NCBI GenBank assembly: GCA_006538405.1
Contig: BJKQ01000001.1
Coordinates: 3,596,001-3,660,000, forward strand
Direction: 5' to 3'
Source: Hansfordia pulvinata
Lineage: Eukaryota; Ascomycota; Sordariomycetes; Xylariales
DNA length: 64,000 nt
Part shown: positions 37,101 to 50,100 of the stretch, piece after piece
Numbering within the stretch: position 1 is the first letter of the stretch
How the letters are laid out: the number at the start of each line of letters is the position of its first letter
Position numbers and translations under genes: made by a program
Notes under the pieces: model-generated
Told to the model about the DNA's origin: nothing
The model's input: only the letters and a program-made list of their open reading frames with translations
Database searches by the model: none

Positions 37101-40071
37101 GAGCCGGAGCCCGGCGCGGCCCGGCATCAAGTGCACGGTAGACACGCGCGAGCGAGCACCCCTGGCAACTATGAACAACGTAACATACCTGGTCGCCAAC
37201 CCGGTAATGAGGAGAGCTGTAGGTGGAAATGCAGGGTGTGCGACGCCGGCGCCTCCGGTGATGGGTTGTCTCTGGGGCGGGGACCGCACTGGGGAAAGCT
37301 ATTTTTTTTTCAGACTCTTTTTATCCCGCCCCCCGTCTCTCGGAGAGACCCTTGGAAATGCTGGGTCGAGCCACAATTCATTTTCAGGGGACCATCTCGC
37401 AGGAGAAACAAGAGACACACGTGGATCTGGCAGGACGGGGGACGGCGAAAGAGACACAGCTGCGCAGTGCAAGAGACACCGCATTCCTTGCAGCGCATTC
37501 GCGCCGGCTGCGCAACATCACATCAATGTGCATGCCTCTGCGGAGCCACACCACGCCACGCCGCGCCCCGCCCGCCCAGAAAACCCTGAGATCGAGGAAG
37601 CCAGGCGCGATCCCGGCTCTGGCCAGTAGCGCAGCAGGCCCTGGAATGCAGATGGCGACAGTAGCCGCGCATGAAGCCGCCTCTTGTTGGTGTCTCGCGA
37701 CCCCGAGAACCGCAGCCGGCCTCGTACGAGTCTCTGGTTGGGCGACGGGGTTTTGCGGGGCTCGCGATCGATCTTCTCAGCATCCGCCGCGCGAGCACTC
37801 CGTACTGTGATGAGAACGAGTATCCGTGCTCGCAGAAGCTGGATCCGGCGTAGGCCCGTCGTCAGTCAACGCCCCAGCCCGCCCGAGGCGTCGCCAACAC
37901 AAGGGCACCGGGGGCTTGCGTGCCGGTGATTGGTTGTGTCGTTGGTCGCACGTCGCTTACGAGTACTTGGGAACCTCTCTCTGCGTCCCTGGTGGCTCCA
38001 CAAGTACGGAGTAGACGCCGGCGCGGAGGGGGTGAGAGTATCTCGTCGTCCTCGGAGTGCTGCTACTCGTACTCTCTGAAACATGTTCTTCTCCTCGGCC
38101 CCTCCGTCGATTAGGTAGTCGACGCAGTCTCAGCCCACCGATACCCTTGTCGTGGAGCCGCCGAGGAGAGGCCCGACAGAAGGGCGAGGGGAGGGCGGGG
38201 GGTTGGGGTTCATGGCTTTCCCTAGTCAAGGTATTGTCTTTGTTGTCCTCATTCTCGTTGCCGTCCGGGAAGTGATAGTGGTGGCGGCGAGATGGCAGAC
38301 GCAGACCAGAGCACGCCCTCGTTGACGCACTCGGTTGACAGGCCCAGTGAGACGGGCGGGGCCCGAGCTCGTCTTGCCATGCAATTGGAGGGTTGGCTGG
38401 CAAGCAGCGCACGAGTGCCAGTCGCCAGTAGCCCACCCCGGTCCCTGTACGAGTACCTGTGCCTGTGTCTACACCTGTGCATGTCCCTACGAGCTGTGCC
38501 TGTGCCCTGATGTCCGGCAAGAACGGGGCTAGAAGTCGGTACCTTGGAAATTTGAGGTACCTAGACTCTGACGAGGCCTACGGCCGGCCCGAGGCAGCAC
38601 CGCGTACCCCTGTCCAAACCCCCGCGTATGTGCTGCGCGGTGCGGGCACCCGCTCGGCTCAACCAACTCACGCGCCCGAGTTCGCCCCGGACGCGTGCTC
38701 CCCGGTGGTGCTGCTGGTGGTGAACCGGTTTCGCATGAAAGGTGAACCGCTCCCGTGCAGTTTCAAGACGTGGCAGATTAATCAACCTCCCGCACCCCAG
38801 CCCGAGAACCTCATGCGGCCATGCGTCCCAAACACGGCATTTGGGGAGCGGGAACAAAGGGATGATGGCAGACCGCGAATTGGCCATGGCATCGTGCGCC
38901 CCTCCCCGATGCCGCGTTTCTGCAGCACATCCGACCGCAGAGGTGAGGCGACTGCAAAACGGCGCACCGGGATTCTGCAGCATGGGCCAATGGGATACGG
39001 TGGTGTTTTTTTTTTTCTGTCCTGGTTTGCCGGCTTGTTTGTCTGCTTCCTGCTGCTTCTGCTCTCACCTGTGGCCGCAGCGGGCTGCAGCTTTGCCAGA
39101 CCGACGGCGCAGCAATAGTCTCAGATTCGCTGGCACTCGGCAAATATCGAACGGCACGATCCTGCTCCTCTCCTCGTGCTGGCCACTCGCCCCCTTCCCC
39201 CCCGGAGCGAACCGGGGGCTGTGCACGCGCGGGGTTGCTCCCTGCAAGGACGTCTCCAGCCCCGGGGCCAAGGGGTTGGCAAGGCCATCTGATCTGGCCC
39301 AGTCATCATCAGCACCAATCGCACGCGAGCCGTTTATTTACTTCCGGGGCGCGCGTAGCACAGAATACGTCACTGACGTGCTCCGGGGCGAGGCATCGTG
39401 ATGGCGGCGGCCGGCCGGCCGGCGGAACCTGGCGAGCCCGGTTGCAATCCAGCCCTCTTCTGCCCGTGGCAGATGCGAATGGACCCTGTTCTCGAAGAAT
39501 TCGACGGCCGTCGGCCAAGTCCGTAGGAAAAGGTGGCCGCACGGCCGCAACAGCAATTCGAAGGAAAAGAAAAAGAGGCTTAGGTTCGGTTTGCCGGGCT
39601 ACCTACCAGTACTCGTATTCCGTACCTAAGCCCCGGACAATGGTAGGTATCTTTCTCGGTGCAATAATGTACTCCAGGTCCGAGTAAGGGGATCGTGATT
39701 TGCCGGGGCGCCAGGTATCCAAATGATGGAGGCGGAGGAGACATGTCTCACGCGATCACGCACTCGCGGCTGCGAGATCTGAGCACTGGCGTTGTGATCG
39801 GATGGACGCCCGCAGGCGCGACGGGCGCCGCCGGTGCAGATTCGGGCGAGGTCATTTCCATTCCCGGCCGCGGGCTCGGCGGCGCGGCAGCATGGACTTT
39901 TGACGACCGACCATCGCTGCCGCTGACCACTGGCTGCTGACGGATCGGCCGAGGATTTGATGGCGATGTGCCTTCTACGGCTTACATGGAACGGGTGCGA
40001 GTATAACAACGAAAGGCACTCCGTGTGCAAGGTATGGACGGGCTCGCATAATCCATGAGCGAGGCATCAGA

Positions 40072-40101
40072 CAATCAATCGATCAATCAATCAATCAATC
40101 A
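40072..40101. repeat. CAAT microsatellite
   Basis: Imperfect tetranucleotide repeat ATCA/CAAT. Confidence 0.8.
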
Positions 40102-43100
40102 AGGAAGCAAGCACGCAAGTAACTTACGGAGTACGCACCAGCGAGCGGCGCCAGGTAGCCAGCCGGGGCTCCTTCGATGCGCGCTTAGGAACCGTCAATT
40201 GCGGAAATGAATCTACCGATGGGAGTCGACATGTCGCCCGAGGAACATGACATTGCCCACGGGGATTAAGCAGGAACAGACATGTCTGGCGCCATGTCGT
40301 CGGTTGTCGTCGTTGTCGCGTACCAGTGTGGTGTCGGGCCGGATGCGAGCCCGGTATCGGTACGAGGTGCCGGGCGGTCAGGCACGCTTGACTAGGTGCG
40401 CACATCAGGCTACTGAGCCGTACCGCTACATCCATCTCTTCTTCCCTGCAGGGACCGGATGGCTGATGACTGATGGGGCATCGACTCCATCGACGACAGA
40501 GTCACGATGTAGGCCGTACGAACAAGACATCTGAGCGGCGGCATTGGATTGATTGCCCGGGGCCACAGTGCCAGAAGCGGAAAGACATGATTGATATCAG
40601 TGCGCGGCGGCGGGCTGAGACGCTGCTCACCGCCTTGCCAATGTGCCAATGTCGAGCGGCGCCGCGCCCATGCCCACGCGACGACGGAGCGATGATGTAA
40701 CGCGGGAACACGCGCCCACGTCGAGCTTTGGAGACGGCGCTAGCCATTGCCCACCGTGCCATCCAATTCATCCACTTGGTTCATGTTCCAACACCCGACC
40801 CTGGCACCCAGCCAGCTCGAGGTACCCGCGTACATAACTTGTATCGCACTCAAGCACGAGTATCTCTCCAGGGAGCTCGGACTGCCCCACCAACGGACAC
40901 CTCACTCACCTCATTCACCAGAGCAGCCTGGCAACCTCCTCGAGGCAGAGACGCGCCACACCAGCAGCATGCAATTGAAGCGCACCATGCGAGTAAGCCT
41001 GCATGCGCGATCTGGCGCCAATGGCAAGACGTGCTATTGATTCAATTGTCGGGCTTCATGTTGTGAGTGAGGCTCATCCCGGTGCGACAGCGCGCCACCA
41101 ACAATGGCCGGCGGCACCGCTCCCTCGAGCGCCTCGCCTTTGGCTAGCACCCCCGCCCTTGTCGCCCACACGGCAGACACGACGAGGATACTGTGGACAG
41201 CGCTCAGCACAGGTTACGAGATTTGTTGCAATGGCCGCGGTCTCGCCACCCCCCAGTGCTCCGTACGATCCATTGTTGTACTCGCACGCGCGAAACAAGA
41301 GAGCCCATGTCGAGCTGGCCTTGTGCTGCCGCCTGTCGCTAGCCAACGCGCCAGCGCTAGCCCACTCCCCTTCCCTTGCCAGCGGCCAGGGAGGGGAAGG
41401 GCCAGGGAGGGCCTCATTCAAGGCAGAGAGAGAGAGAAAGAGAGGGAGACTCGCAGACAGACAGAGAGAATGGAGAATGGCCCTGGTTTGGCCCGCTGCT
41501 TGGTCTTTGCAAGCCAAGTCGAGCGAGCATCCGCGGCCCGGCAACTGGGGAGCGAACGAGAGAGTGAGAAGCAGCGTGAGCAGACACGACCCAGCAGCCC
41601 GCAGCAATTGCCCCTGACAACGGGCGGTTAGCCGCCGTGTAGCATAGTCCTTCGGAGGTTTTAGCGCGTGCGGCCCTGGTCACAGTGGGGGCGTCCGGGC
41701 TGCCTGACTGGCCGCCGGGGCCCTGCTGGCTTCGCAGCGCCCGGGGGGGTGCCTCTGGCTGCTGCGAGCTGCTGCCCCACCTCCCGCTGCAGGTGCTGAT
41801 GGTTGCCGTGGTCGGCGCAGGGTAGAGCCCGCGAGCGCCCCCGTAGCGGCGTGGCCTGGACTGCGACTGTACTTGGGGCGCCGGTATGTGTACGGCGCGC
41901 GGCGCCCTTCCGCGCGGTCGCTGGCACGTACTGGGAAGACGGGGTCGAGGTAGCGCGGTCGTATGGGGTGCTCCATTCGCGCGGAAGTACCTCGAAACCA
42001 AGACCCAGCTGGAGCTGGAGCCCGGCCCAGCAGCAGCCCCAACCCAGTACTCGTAGCCTGTAGCAGCCCAGCAATGGGTGGTGGTCGTGGTGGTAGCCCT
42101 GCAGTAGCCCAGGCCGGCCAGCCAGAGATCAAAAGCCACTGGGTCCCCCTCCACGGCAGCCTTGGTCCTGCCCGGCTTCTTGCTGCAACGGACCTCGTCG
42201 TCGTCGACCTGCACCACCCGCCCGTCCGCCATACTAACCTTCCGACAGGTTCCGGTGTCACAACCCCCCTCGCTGCACCTTCACTCGACGGCTCACTGCA
42301 CACCGGCTGCCTCGCTTCGTGTGTGCGACCGTTTGCTGTCTGGAGCTGCTGCTGCTGCGGCTGAGTGTGTTTGTGACATTTGCCGGAGGCTCTGGTGCTG
42401 GTCTTTGTCCGCGCTGACCTGACGACGGGTCGGGAATTGCCTGCTTGGTTGCCACTGCGTTGCCCCCCCAGCTCGCCCATCCGCCCTACCACCACCGCCA
42501 CTCGACATTCAACACTGCCCGTCAGCCTGCCTCCCTGCTTCGGCTGTCGCCCTGGCTTCCTGCAGCTCTGCCCTCAGCCCCGCGGCCGTTGTCCAGAGCA
42601 GCAGAGTAGGACACAGCCTCCGACCCGATCACCGTGCCTGGGATGGTTAATTATTAACGGCTGCACCACGCCGCACTCGCACTTCCGCCGCCAAACCCGC
42701 CTCCACGTCTCCGAGCAACGCCGTGCACACTGCTGCCCTTGTGCACCATCCGGCTGCTCAGTCTGCCCATATGCTTTTTTGCAGAAAAGCAGCTTCTTTC
42801 TTCCTCTGGCCTCGATCTTGAGAGCAACCCACTCTCTGCACCTCTCTCTGCAAGAGCTTGGATTCTCAATTGGACCTCTTCTCTGACACCTGCTTTGCCT
42901 CTCCCTGACTGCACAAGTTCACGCCCACGGGTTCACTCCACCTGCTGGCTCACTTTGTCTTCCAGACTCTGCCCTCTTTCAGATTCCCCCTCGAGCCCGA
43001 GTCAATCTTCGATATCCCCGACTGCAGCTTCCCCAGCAAACGAATGCCCGCCCCGCTCCCGCCGGCTTCGCTTGCCTGACATCCCCCGTGCCGCTCCAGC

Positions 43101-43367
43101 TAGGCTCTCAGTCCTGCAACCGATATCTCGACTCGCCCCAACAGCAGAACGGCCTCGTCGACTTGCACCCTCGATCCCCCAAGCCCTCGTTCCCTACGAC
43201 ACCCGGCATTGCAGGTAGCAGCATTCGCTTGTTGCCAGCCTCATCCCTCAGCCTTCGTTTCGACCATCTTCTCGTATGACCCGAGCATATTGCATTGCAA
43301 GCAGGCGTTTTGAGGAGTAGGGTTATCGTCACACATCCTCAAGTCTACAACACACTCGACTGTCAAT

Positions 43368-45133
43368 ATGGACTCATCACCGCTCGCTGCTCTCCACCCG
43401 GCTCCCATACAGCCATGGGGGAGGGATCCTCTCAACTCCATGGCCGGAGCTAAGGACTTCGGCGCTGGCACTTTCAACATCCGTGAACGTCTGCAGCAGA
43501 CCAAGCCTGACTACTTCAGCATGCGGAGACCGTCTCCCTCGACCCTCGCTGCTGACATGTCCCAGAACTGGCGGATTGACTCTGAGTCGAGGTGAGCCTG
43601 TTGAGCACGACCGTGACCTTGATGATGCACTTGCTGACCGAACCCAGCCCCAAGTTCCCCACGCCTCGACGTGCTCTCTTCACATCGGCTGCCTTCGGTG
43701 GCGACACCCGGGTCACGACGCCACCCATGCCTGCCTCGTCGTCCCCCGTGCCCATGAGTGGCGACATGATGGACATCTCGCCTCTTCCCCACAAGGGCCC
43801 CCTGATGGCCACGATCGAGGTGACCTCCACTCCCACGCCGGGAGAACCCACACTGGAGGAGTCTATGATGAGCGATTCGCCCATCCCTATGAGCCGCCAG
43901 GGCTCCTTCACCTACGAGCAGCCCGCTGTTGCCCCCGAGCCTCGCAAGCGGATAGCACTTCGCAGACCCTCTCTGAGCCGCAGCAAGGTTCATTCCACCA
44001 GTGCGCTCCTGACCAGACTCCACCCTGAGAGCCAGACGGCCAACTTCCGGTTCGGACCCGAGACCCGTTTTGGAGGTGCCCTGGACATGTCCCCTGGCGA
44101 GTGTTTCCAAGACTCTCCTCCTCAGCCTCAAGAGAAGAGACCCCAGACGGCGAACAGCCCCTCTGCTAGCGGACCCATCTTCCGCCCCAAGCCTCAATTT
44201 GCCAGCTTAACCGGTACCAGGGACATCCGCAACGGCTCGCCTTTGGCCTCGCACTCGCGGCGCCCCTCGAACCCCTTCAACCGCCCCCGCCGGGCCTACC
44301 GCCGAACGCTGAGCATGTTTGAGAACCCGGGCGAGGTGGTCAAGCAAAAGTCCGAAGAGCCCCAGCCGCAGAGCAACCTGCAGTCTGTTATGGATGTGGA
44401 GGAGATTCAGGACCCGATTCTTCCTCATTTCTTCGGCAAGGACCAGAATGACTCAATCCCCCGCATCAGCAGAGAGACGTTTGTCGACATCTTGGACGGC
44501 AAGTACGCGGATCAGTACCAGCAGAAGGTCGTGATCGACTGCCGTTTCGAGTATGAGTACGATGGGGGCCACATTGACGGGGCCATCAACTACAACGACA
44601 AGGAGTTGCTGGCTAAGCAGCTCTTCCACACGCCCATGGAAGGCAAGACCCTCCTCATCTTCCACTGCGAGTACTCGGCCCACCGTGCTCCCATGATGGC
44701 TCGCCACATTCGTTCCGAGGACCGCACCATCAACGCCGAGTTCTACCCGAAGCTCAGCTACCCCGAGGTGTACATCCTGGACGGCGGATACAGCGAGTTT
44801 TACAACGAGCACCGCAACCTGTGCTACCCTCAGGCCTACGTGGAGATGCACGACTCTGAGCATGTCTTTACCTGCGAGCGTGAGCTTGGCAAACTGCAGC
44901 AGAAGCGCAAGGGTCTCAACAGAGCCAAGACATTTGCCTTTGGCCATCGCCAGGCCATGACCGAGTCTCCCACCGCCCCCGGCCGACTTGGCTCTCACCA
45001 GTCCCCTTGTGGCATGCTTGGGGCTTCTCCTATGCTTGGCGGCTCTCCCATGCTGGGCCACTCCCCTATGCTGGGCAACTCCCCCATTCTGGGTGCCGAT
45101 CGCTCTCCTGCACGCCGCATGGCGTCTTACTGA
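43368..45133 (+). CDS. nimT: M-phase inducer tyrosine phosphatase, Cdc25/NimT family
   Basis: Two exons, 43368..43591 and 43648..45133, 569 aa; a 56-nt intron (GTGAGC...ACCCAG, phase 2). The N-terminal 340 residues are Ser/Pro-rich and carry many SP/TP sites. The Cdc25-type rhodanese domain follows: ISRETFVDILDGKY, VVIDCRFEYEYDGGHI, AINYNDKELL and the catalytic loop HCEYSAHRAP, in which Cys415 and the Arg six residues on form the CX5R motif. YILDGGYSEFYNEHRNLCYP completes the domain. The enzyme removes inhibitory phosphates from the mitotic Cdk and so drives G2/M. The C-terminus contains tandem MLGxSP repeats (residues about 531-560). The 5-prime region from 42450 is pyrimidine-rich and may be a long leader. 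Identification is firm. Confidence 0.95.
45014..45100 (+). repeat. 18-bp coding minisatellite (MLGxSP) in nimT
   Basis: About four and a half copies of ATG-CTN-GGN-x-TCN-CCN near the end of the nimT coding region. Third-base differences show it is not a very recent expansion. Confidence 0.85.
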
Positions 45134-47191
45134 TGATCGTCACCATCCAAGTCCAGGCCTCTTCTGAGAATTCCGTGTGCTCAGCGCACTTCTCAGTTCC
45201 CTTCCCTATGGCAAATGCACCTTGTCATCCCGCTCCGTCTCACCAACCAAGACGCAGCCGCCTGCAGAAACAAATCTGTAACTTATGATACCCGTCGGCC
45301 CTCTCAAGTCGTATTGGCACCGCGTCCCGAACGCCCACATCGCTTTCTTGATGTTTGGATCCGCCATCTGCATTGTTTGTGCGCGACTTGTGATTTCCCA
45401 TTCTTTCTTCTCTTATGTCCTTCTCCCAGCATGGCGCATGGCTTTTCTCTCTTCGACCTATTCTTCTATTCTCTTACATATTCTCCATTCCCCGGGGGCG
45501 ACTCGCAATACCCGGCTTCGTGTCCTTTTTCAGCCGATGGCGCCTTCGGCTACGCCCACCTCTCCCTTTGAGAGCCCTTCTCGCATAACCGAACCACGGA
45601 ATGCGCTGTACGAATCATTCTACGAATCCGACGCTACGTTCTCGAGCCCTCACCCGAGCCCTCACCAGACGACTCCCACGCGATCGCATTCGACTCTACA
45701 CCACGCACACAATATTTCTTCTTGTATTGATCTTTGGCGGAGTCTGGCTCTGTCACTCTTTCGACGCCAATTCGCTGTGTCTCAGCTTGAGGCCACGAGC
45801 GTCCTGTTCTATTTTATTGCCCGGTTCTCAGCCCACCAGCTGGCACCCGGCCCGGGATTTGTCTTGTTGGCCTATTTGCCCCAGCAAGGCATGATGCATG
45901 CAGCATAAGCCAATTCTATGGGCTTTCCACATGGTTGCACTTTATGTTGGAGGGTGCTTGTTGCAGCCCTTAGACCTGGCCATTTTCATTTCCAGCTCTT
46001 TTTGCTGGATTGCTAGGCGTACAGGCTTGTCAGAGAATCACATTCCCTGCGACTTATTGTACTAATGTTCTTGTTTGGCACGGGGGCCATTGTGTTGGCT
46101 TTATTGCCACCATACCCCATGTACGATACCGGTTCTCCTGTCATGCCTCCTGCACATACACTCAGACATACTCTCAACCCATGGATCTGGACTCAGGGTG
46201 TATCAGACCTGCCAGTGGCAAAGCGCCGCCGGCAGTGACAGCCCTGAAGATGAGCATGTCATCTTTGCACTTCATAGGAGGACAGCAGGAGCTTTGCCTC
46301 TTTGATGGAAAGGGTAGGACCGCCATGAAAGAATTGGCTGCTCCAGAAGTCCTCTTAGTGATGAGGTTAGCTGGAAAGATAGCTAGCTCATCAATCTGAA
46401 GTGCCCCAATCAACTTAAAGCCTAATAGTCTTGCTCTCTGTGTGATCTGAACTCAGTGATGAGATAGGTCTGTTCAGCATCCTGCCCTCATGGCAGCCTC
46501 TCTGATACATAGCACATTGTGGCTGATGTCTACGTGGGTGAAGAAAGCCACCTTCACTTGGTGGATGGCCAGTTGACATTGGTCCTCATGAACTTCTATT
46601 CATAAAACGTTTTTGTCCTTGGTGGGCCCGGACGTATTTATCTCACAGAGCTCGAGTTCCTCCAGGACCACGCCTGGAGCTGGGGCCGCGTTTGCGCATT
46701 GATGCTGGCCACCATCATTGAGGTCGCATTGAGCTCTCCTAAGTGACGTGGGGATGGTGCAGCGACTTTTCACCACGACTTTGATGCCGCTTTTCCCTCC
46801 ATGATACGTATACGAGTACTCCTCCGGCAAGGAAATAATGCGCCCTGGCGACTGCAAAGTCCGCTGGCAAGAATGAGTTGCACCATTGCAAGGGTGATGT
46901 GTGGAGATGAAGTCGTAGGCCAATCCATAGTACTCACCGCCTTCCTCAGCTGGGACAGTGACGCTGATAGGTGGGGCCGATGGCAGAATTGATGCGACGC
47001 AAAAAAAAAGCCGGCAGGGTCTGATTTAGCGGGCGAGTCGCCCAGAGAGCGGCTCGCATAGTATGTTCCATTCTTATCAAGACCCTTCATTTCGGTAGCA
47101 AACGCTCCGCTGGCCTCTCAATTGACGAGTTGGACTGCAACAGCCGCGCTCTTATCACACACCATTCCTCTGAGTATCCAACTCCTGTGCA
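45134..47191. other. Intergenic between nimT and pol5
   Basis: The first 0.8 kb is pyrimidine-rich, presumably nimT 3-prime flank. About 45,930-46,620 is visibly less GC-rich than the rest of the window. One TACGAGTA at 46811. No supported gene. Confidence 0.45.
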
Positions 47192-50100
47192 ATGGGCAAA
47201 AGCAACAAGCGGAAGCGCGAGGCCAAGGCGGCGGCGGCCAACGGCAATGCTCCCACCCCGGCCAACGCCTCGGCGCACGCGCAAAAGCGGGCAAAGACGG
47301 CCCACGGCGACGTCAAATTCGACGGCAACCTAGATGACGACCAGCCCAAGAACCAGACCCTCGACCTCGACAAGTCTCCCTTCTCCGAAAAACAGACCAC
47401 CGAAGACCGCAAACGCGAAGCCCACGTCTACGAGCTGCTCGGCAGCGCCGACATTACCGAGCGCCTGGCCGCCGCCGATGCCCTGGCGACGGGCCTGCTG
47501 GGCGGCGAGGGCTCGCCCGAAGCCGTGCTGGAACGTCACCTCGAGAAGCGCCTATTCAGAGGCCTCGCCAGCTCCCGCAACGCTTCCCGCGTCGGGTTCA
47601 GCCTTGTCTTGACCGAGATCCTCAGCCAGCTGTTTGGCGCCAAGAAGCTCTCGGCCTCGCGCTACCCGGAACTGACCTTCGACAAGGTCCTCGGCATCCT
47701 GGTCGACAAGACGCAGTCGGGCGGCAATGTCCCTGGCCAGGAGGAGCGTGACTTCTTCTTCGGCCAGCTCTTCGGCCTGCAGTGCTTTGTCGAGGCCAAG
47801 ATCCTGTTCGGGGAGGAGGACGATTCGCGCTGGGCCAAGGTTCTTGACCTCCTGCTCAAGATCGCCGACAAAAAGGTCTGGCTGAGGTCCCAGTGCGGCT
47901 GGATCATCGTGCAGGCGCTGCCTCAGATGGGCCGCGAGCGCGCCCAGCACACACTGCAGCAGCTCTCCGACCTGGGGCTGGGCAAGACGGCGGAGGGCGT
48001 CGGCATCTGGCTGCAGGCGCGCAACGTCTACTCCCACATCAAGACCCCGGCCAAGCCCTGGAGGGACCCCCTGGCGTCCGGCAGCATCCCCGAGGTCGCC
48101 AGAGTCCTCAAGGAGAGGGTCAAGCAGGACACGGGCGAGGATGCGGGCGCGGCCAAGCAGAAGCAGAGCAACTGGACGGCCCAGCTTCACTTTGTCTGGG
48201 ACCTGATCCTGGCCTCGTTCAAGGACACCCAAGGCTCGAAAACATACGACAAGGACCAGTTCCGCCAGTTCTGGTCCACAGTCGTCGACGGTAAGCTCTA
48301 CTCTGCCCGCTCCCTGTCCGTCGACCAGCCGGATCTAACACCACGCAGAGGGTCTCTTCTCCAAGGGCGCCACGGACGGCCAGAAATTCCGAGGCTTCAT
48401 GCTCTTCCGCCGGTTCCTCGAGAGCTTCCAGTCCGACAACAAGGCGCTGGTCAAGGAGCTCTTCTCCAAAAACCTCATGTCCTGCCTGATGAACCAGGCC
48501 GCGCAAGAAGACCGGTACCTCCACCTCGCTGCCGTCAAGACCCTGAAGTGCATCGAGCAGACCGTGGAAAAGTCTCCCGAGCTGCTTCTGCCGATCCTGC
48601 AGGAGATCCTGGGCAAGCGCGGCGTCTTCACGTTCGACCAGCGGACGAGCTCGAAGACGGTCGAGAAGTTGCTCCAATCCGTCACGTCAGTCAACGTCGA
48701 GGCCGTGATGAAGCTCCTTCGGTCGTACGTCGAGTCCATGCCAAAGTAAGCCGTCTTCCGCCCCGCAGGCCCTCCGTGCAGCTTTTACTGACAGCCCCTA
48801 CCAGGAGAGATGCCACCGAGATTGAGAACTTCCGCCAGGTGTACGGCCACTACATATTGAAAATGGTCACGCGGCCCAGGCCGGCCGGCGAGAGCAGCAA
48901 GGAGTCGGACATCTCGCTGGTCGTCAGCCTCGGCATGGCGGACCTGGCCGAGCTCGCGTACTCCGCGGCGCCGTCGTTCGAGCCCGAGTTGTCGCCGAAG
49001 ACGCGCGAGGTGTTCCGCAGCCGGTTGTCGTCGGGGCTGGCGCGGATCGCCCGGCGCCGCGACGACTTCGAGGCCATCTGCGACGCCGTGCTGGCCGTCA
49101 AGCCCACGGCCGTCGCGATGAGCGCCGAGATCGAGGCCGAGAGGGACGCGGCGGTCAAGACGATCCGCAAGCTGGTCAAGGCCAGCCGCAAGCACCAGCC
49201 GTCTTCAGGGTCCGGCGGCGGCGGCGGCGGCGACGTCGGCGCGTCGCTCGGCCTCGCGCTCCTGTATGCCGTCACCGTGCTACAGCTGTACGACGGCGCG
49301 CCGGACGCCATGAACATCCTGCAGGACCTCAAGGGCGTGTCGGACCGGTTCAAGGACAAGAGCAAGGGCAAGGACAAGGGCAGAAGCAAGAGCGGGGAGG
49401 AGGAAGACGGTGGAGCCTCGGAGCTCCTCGTGGAGATTCTGCTGTCGCTCATCTCGCAGCCGTCGTCGATGATGCGCCAGATCAGCCAGCAGGTCTTCGA
49501 AGCCTTCACGAGCCAGATGACGGCCGGCGCCCTCGACCTCCTCACCGAGCCGCTGCTGGCCGAGGAGAACACCAAGGGCTACCAGGCGCTGTTTGAGAAC
49601 CTTGACGACGAGGAGATGGTCGACGCGGACGATGACGACGACGAAGACGAGGAGGCGGGAGACGATGACGATGATGACGTCCAGGATGTCGAGGAGGACG
49701 ACATGTCGGAGATCGGATCCGACGTCGAGTTTGTCAACCTGAACGGCGCGGACGCCGAGGACGGTGACAGCGAAGACAAGGACGACGAGAACGATGACGG
49801 CGACGACGACGAAGACGACGAGGCGGACGCCGAGGCTGAAGAGCTTGCCGACCTAGACGACAAGCTGGCTCAGATCCTCAAGAGCCGGCGGCTAGACCAG
49901 GCCGAGGGGGCGGGCAGCGACGGCGACGGCGAGTCGGACGACGAGTCGGACATGACCGACTCGGAGATGATGGCCCTGGACGAGAAGCTGGTCGAGATCT
50001 TCAAGCAGCGCAGCAAGAAGAAGAAGGAGGACGGCGGCAAGAAGGACGCGAAGCAGTCGGTGCTGAACTTCAAGCGGCGGGCGCTCGACCTGCTGGCCAT

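Larger units (their letters stand above)
28545..43367. other. 14.8-kb stretch without a supported gene
   Basis: Between the BTB-like gene and nimT no frame carries a recognisable domain, start context or exon pair. The stretch is GC-rich, full of short overlapping shadow frames, and holds about half of all TACTCGTA/TACGAGTA octamers in the window (30472 to 42048). It also holds a 33-bp tandem duplication, G13, A17, GTG, GCGT and CAAT microsatellites. The last 0.9 kb (from about 42450) is pyrimidine-rich and probably nimT promoter and leader. Confidence 0.5.

Noticed and set aside
41414..42501. Long overlapping minus-strand frames (272 and 273 codons)
   Set aside because: Two overlapping frames in different registers, both Arg/Pro/Ser-rich, in GC-rich DNA; neither looks like protein.
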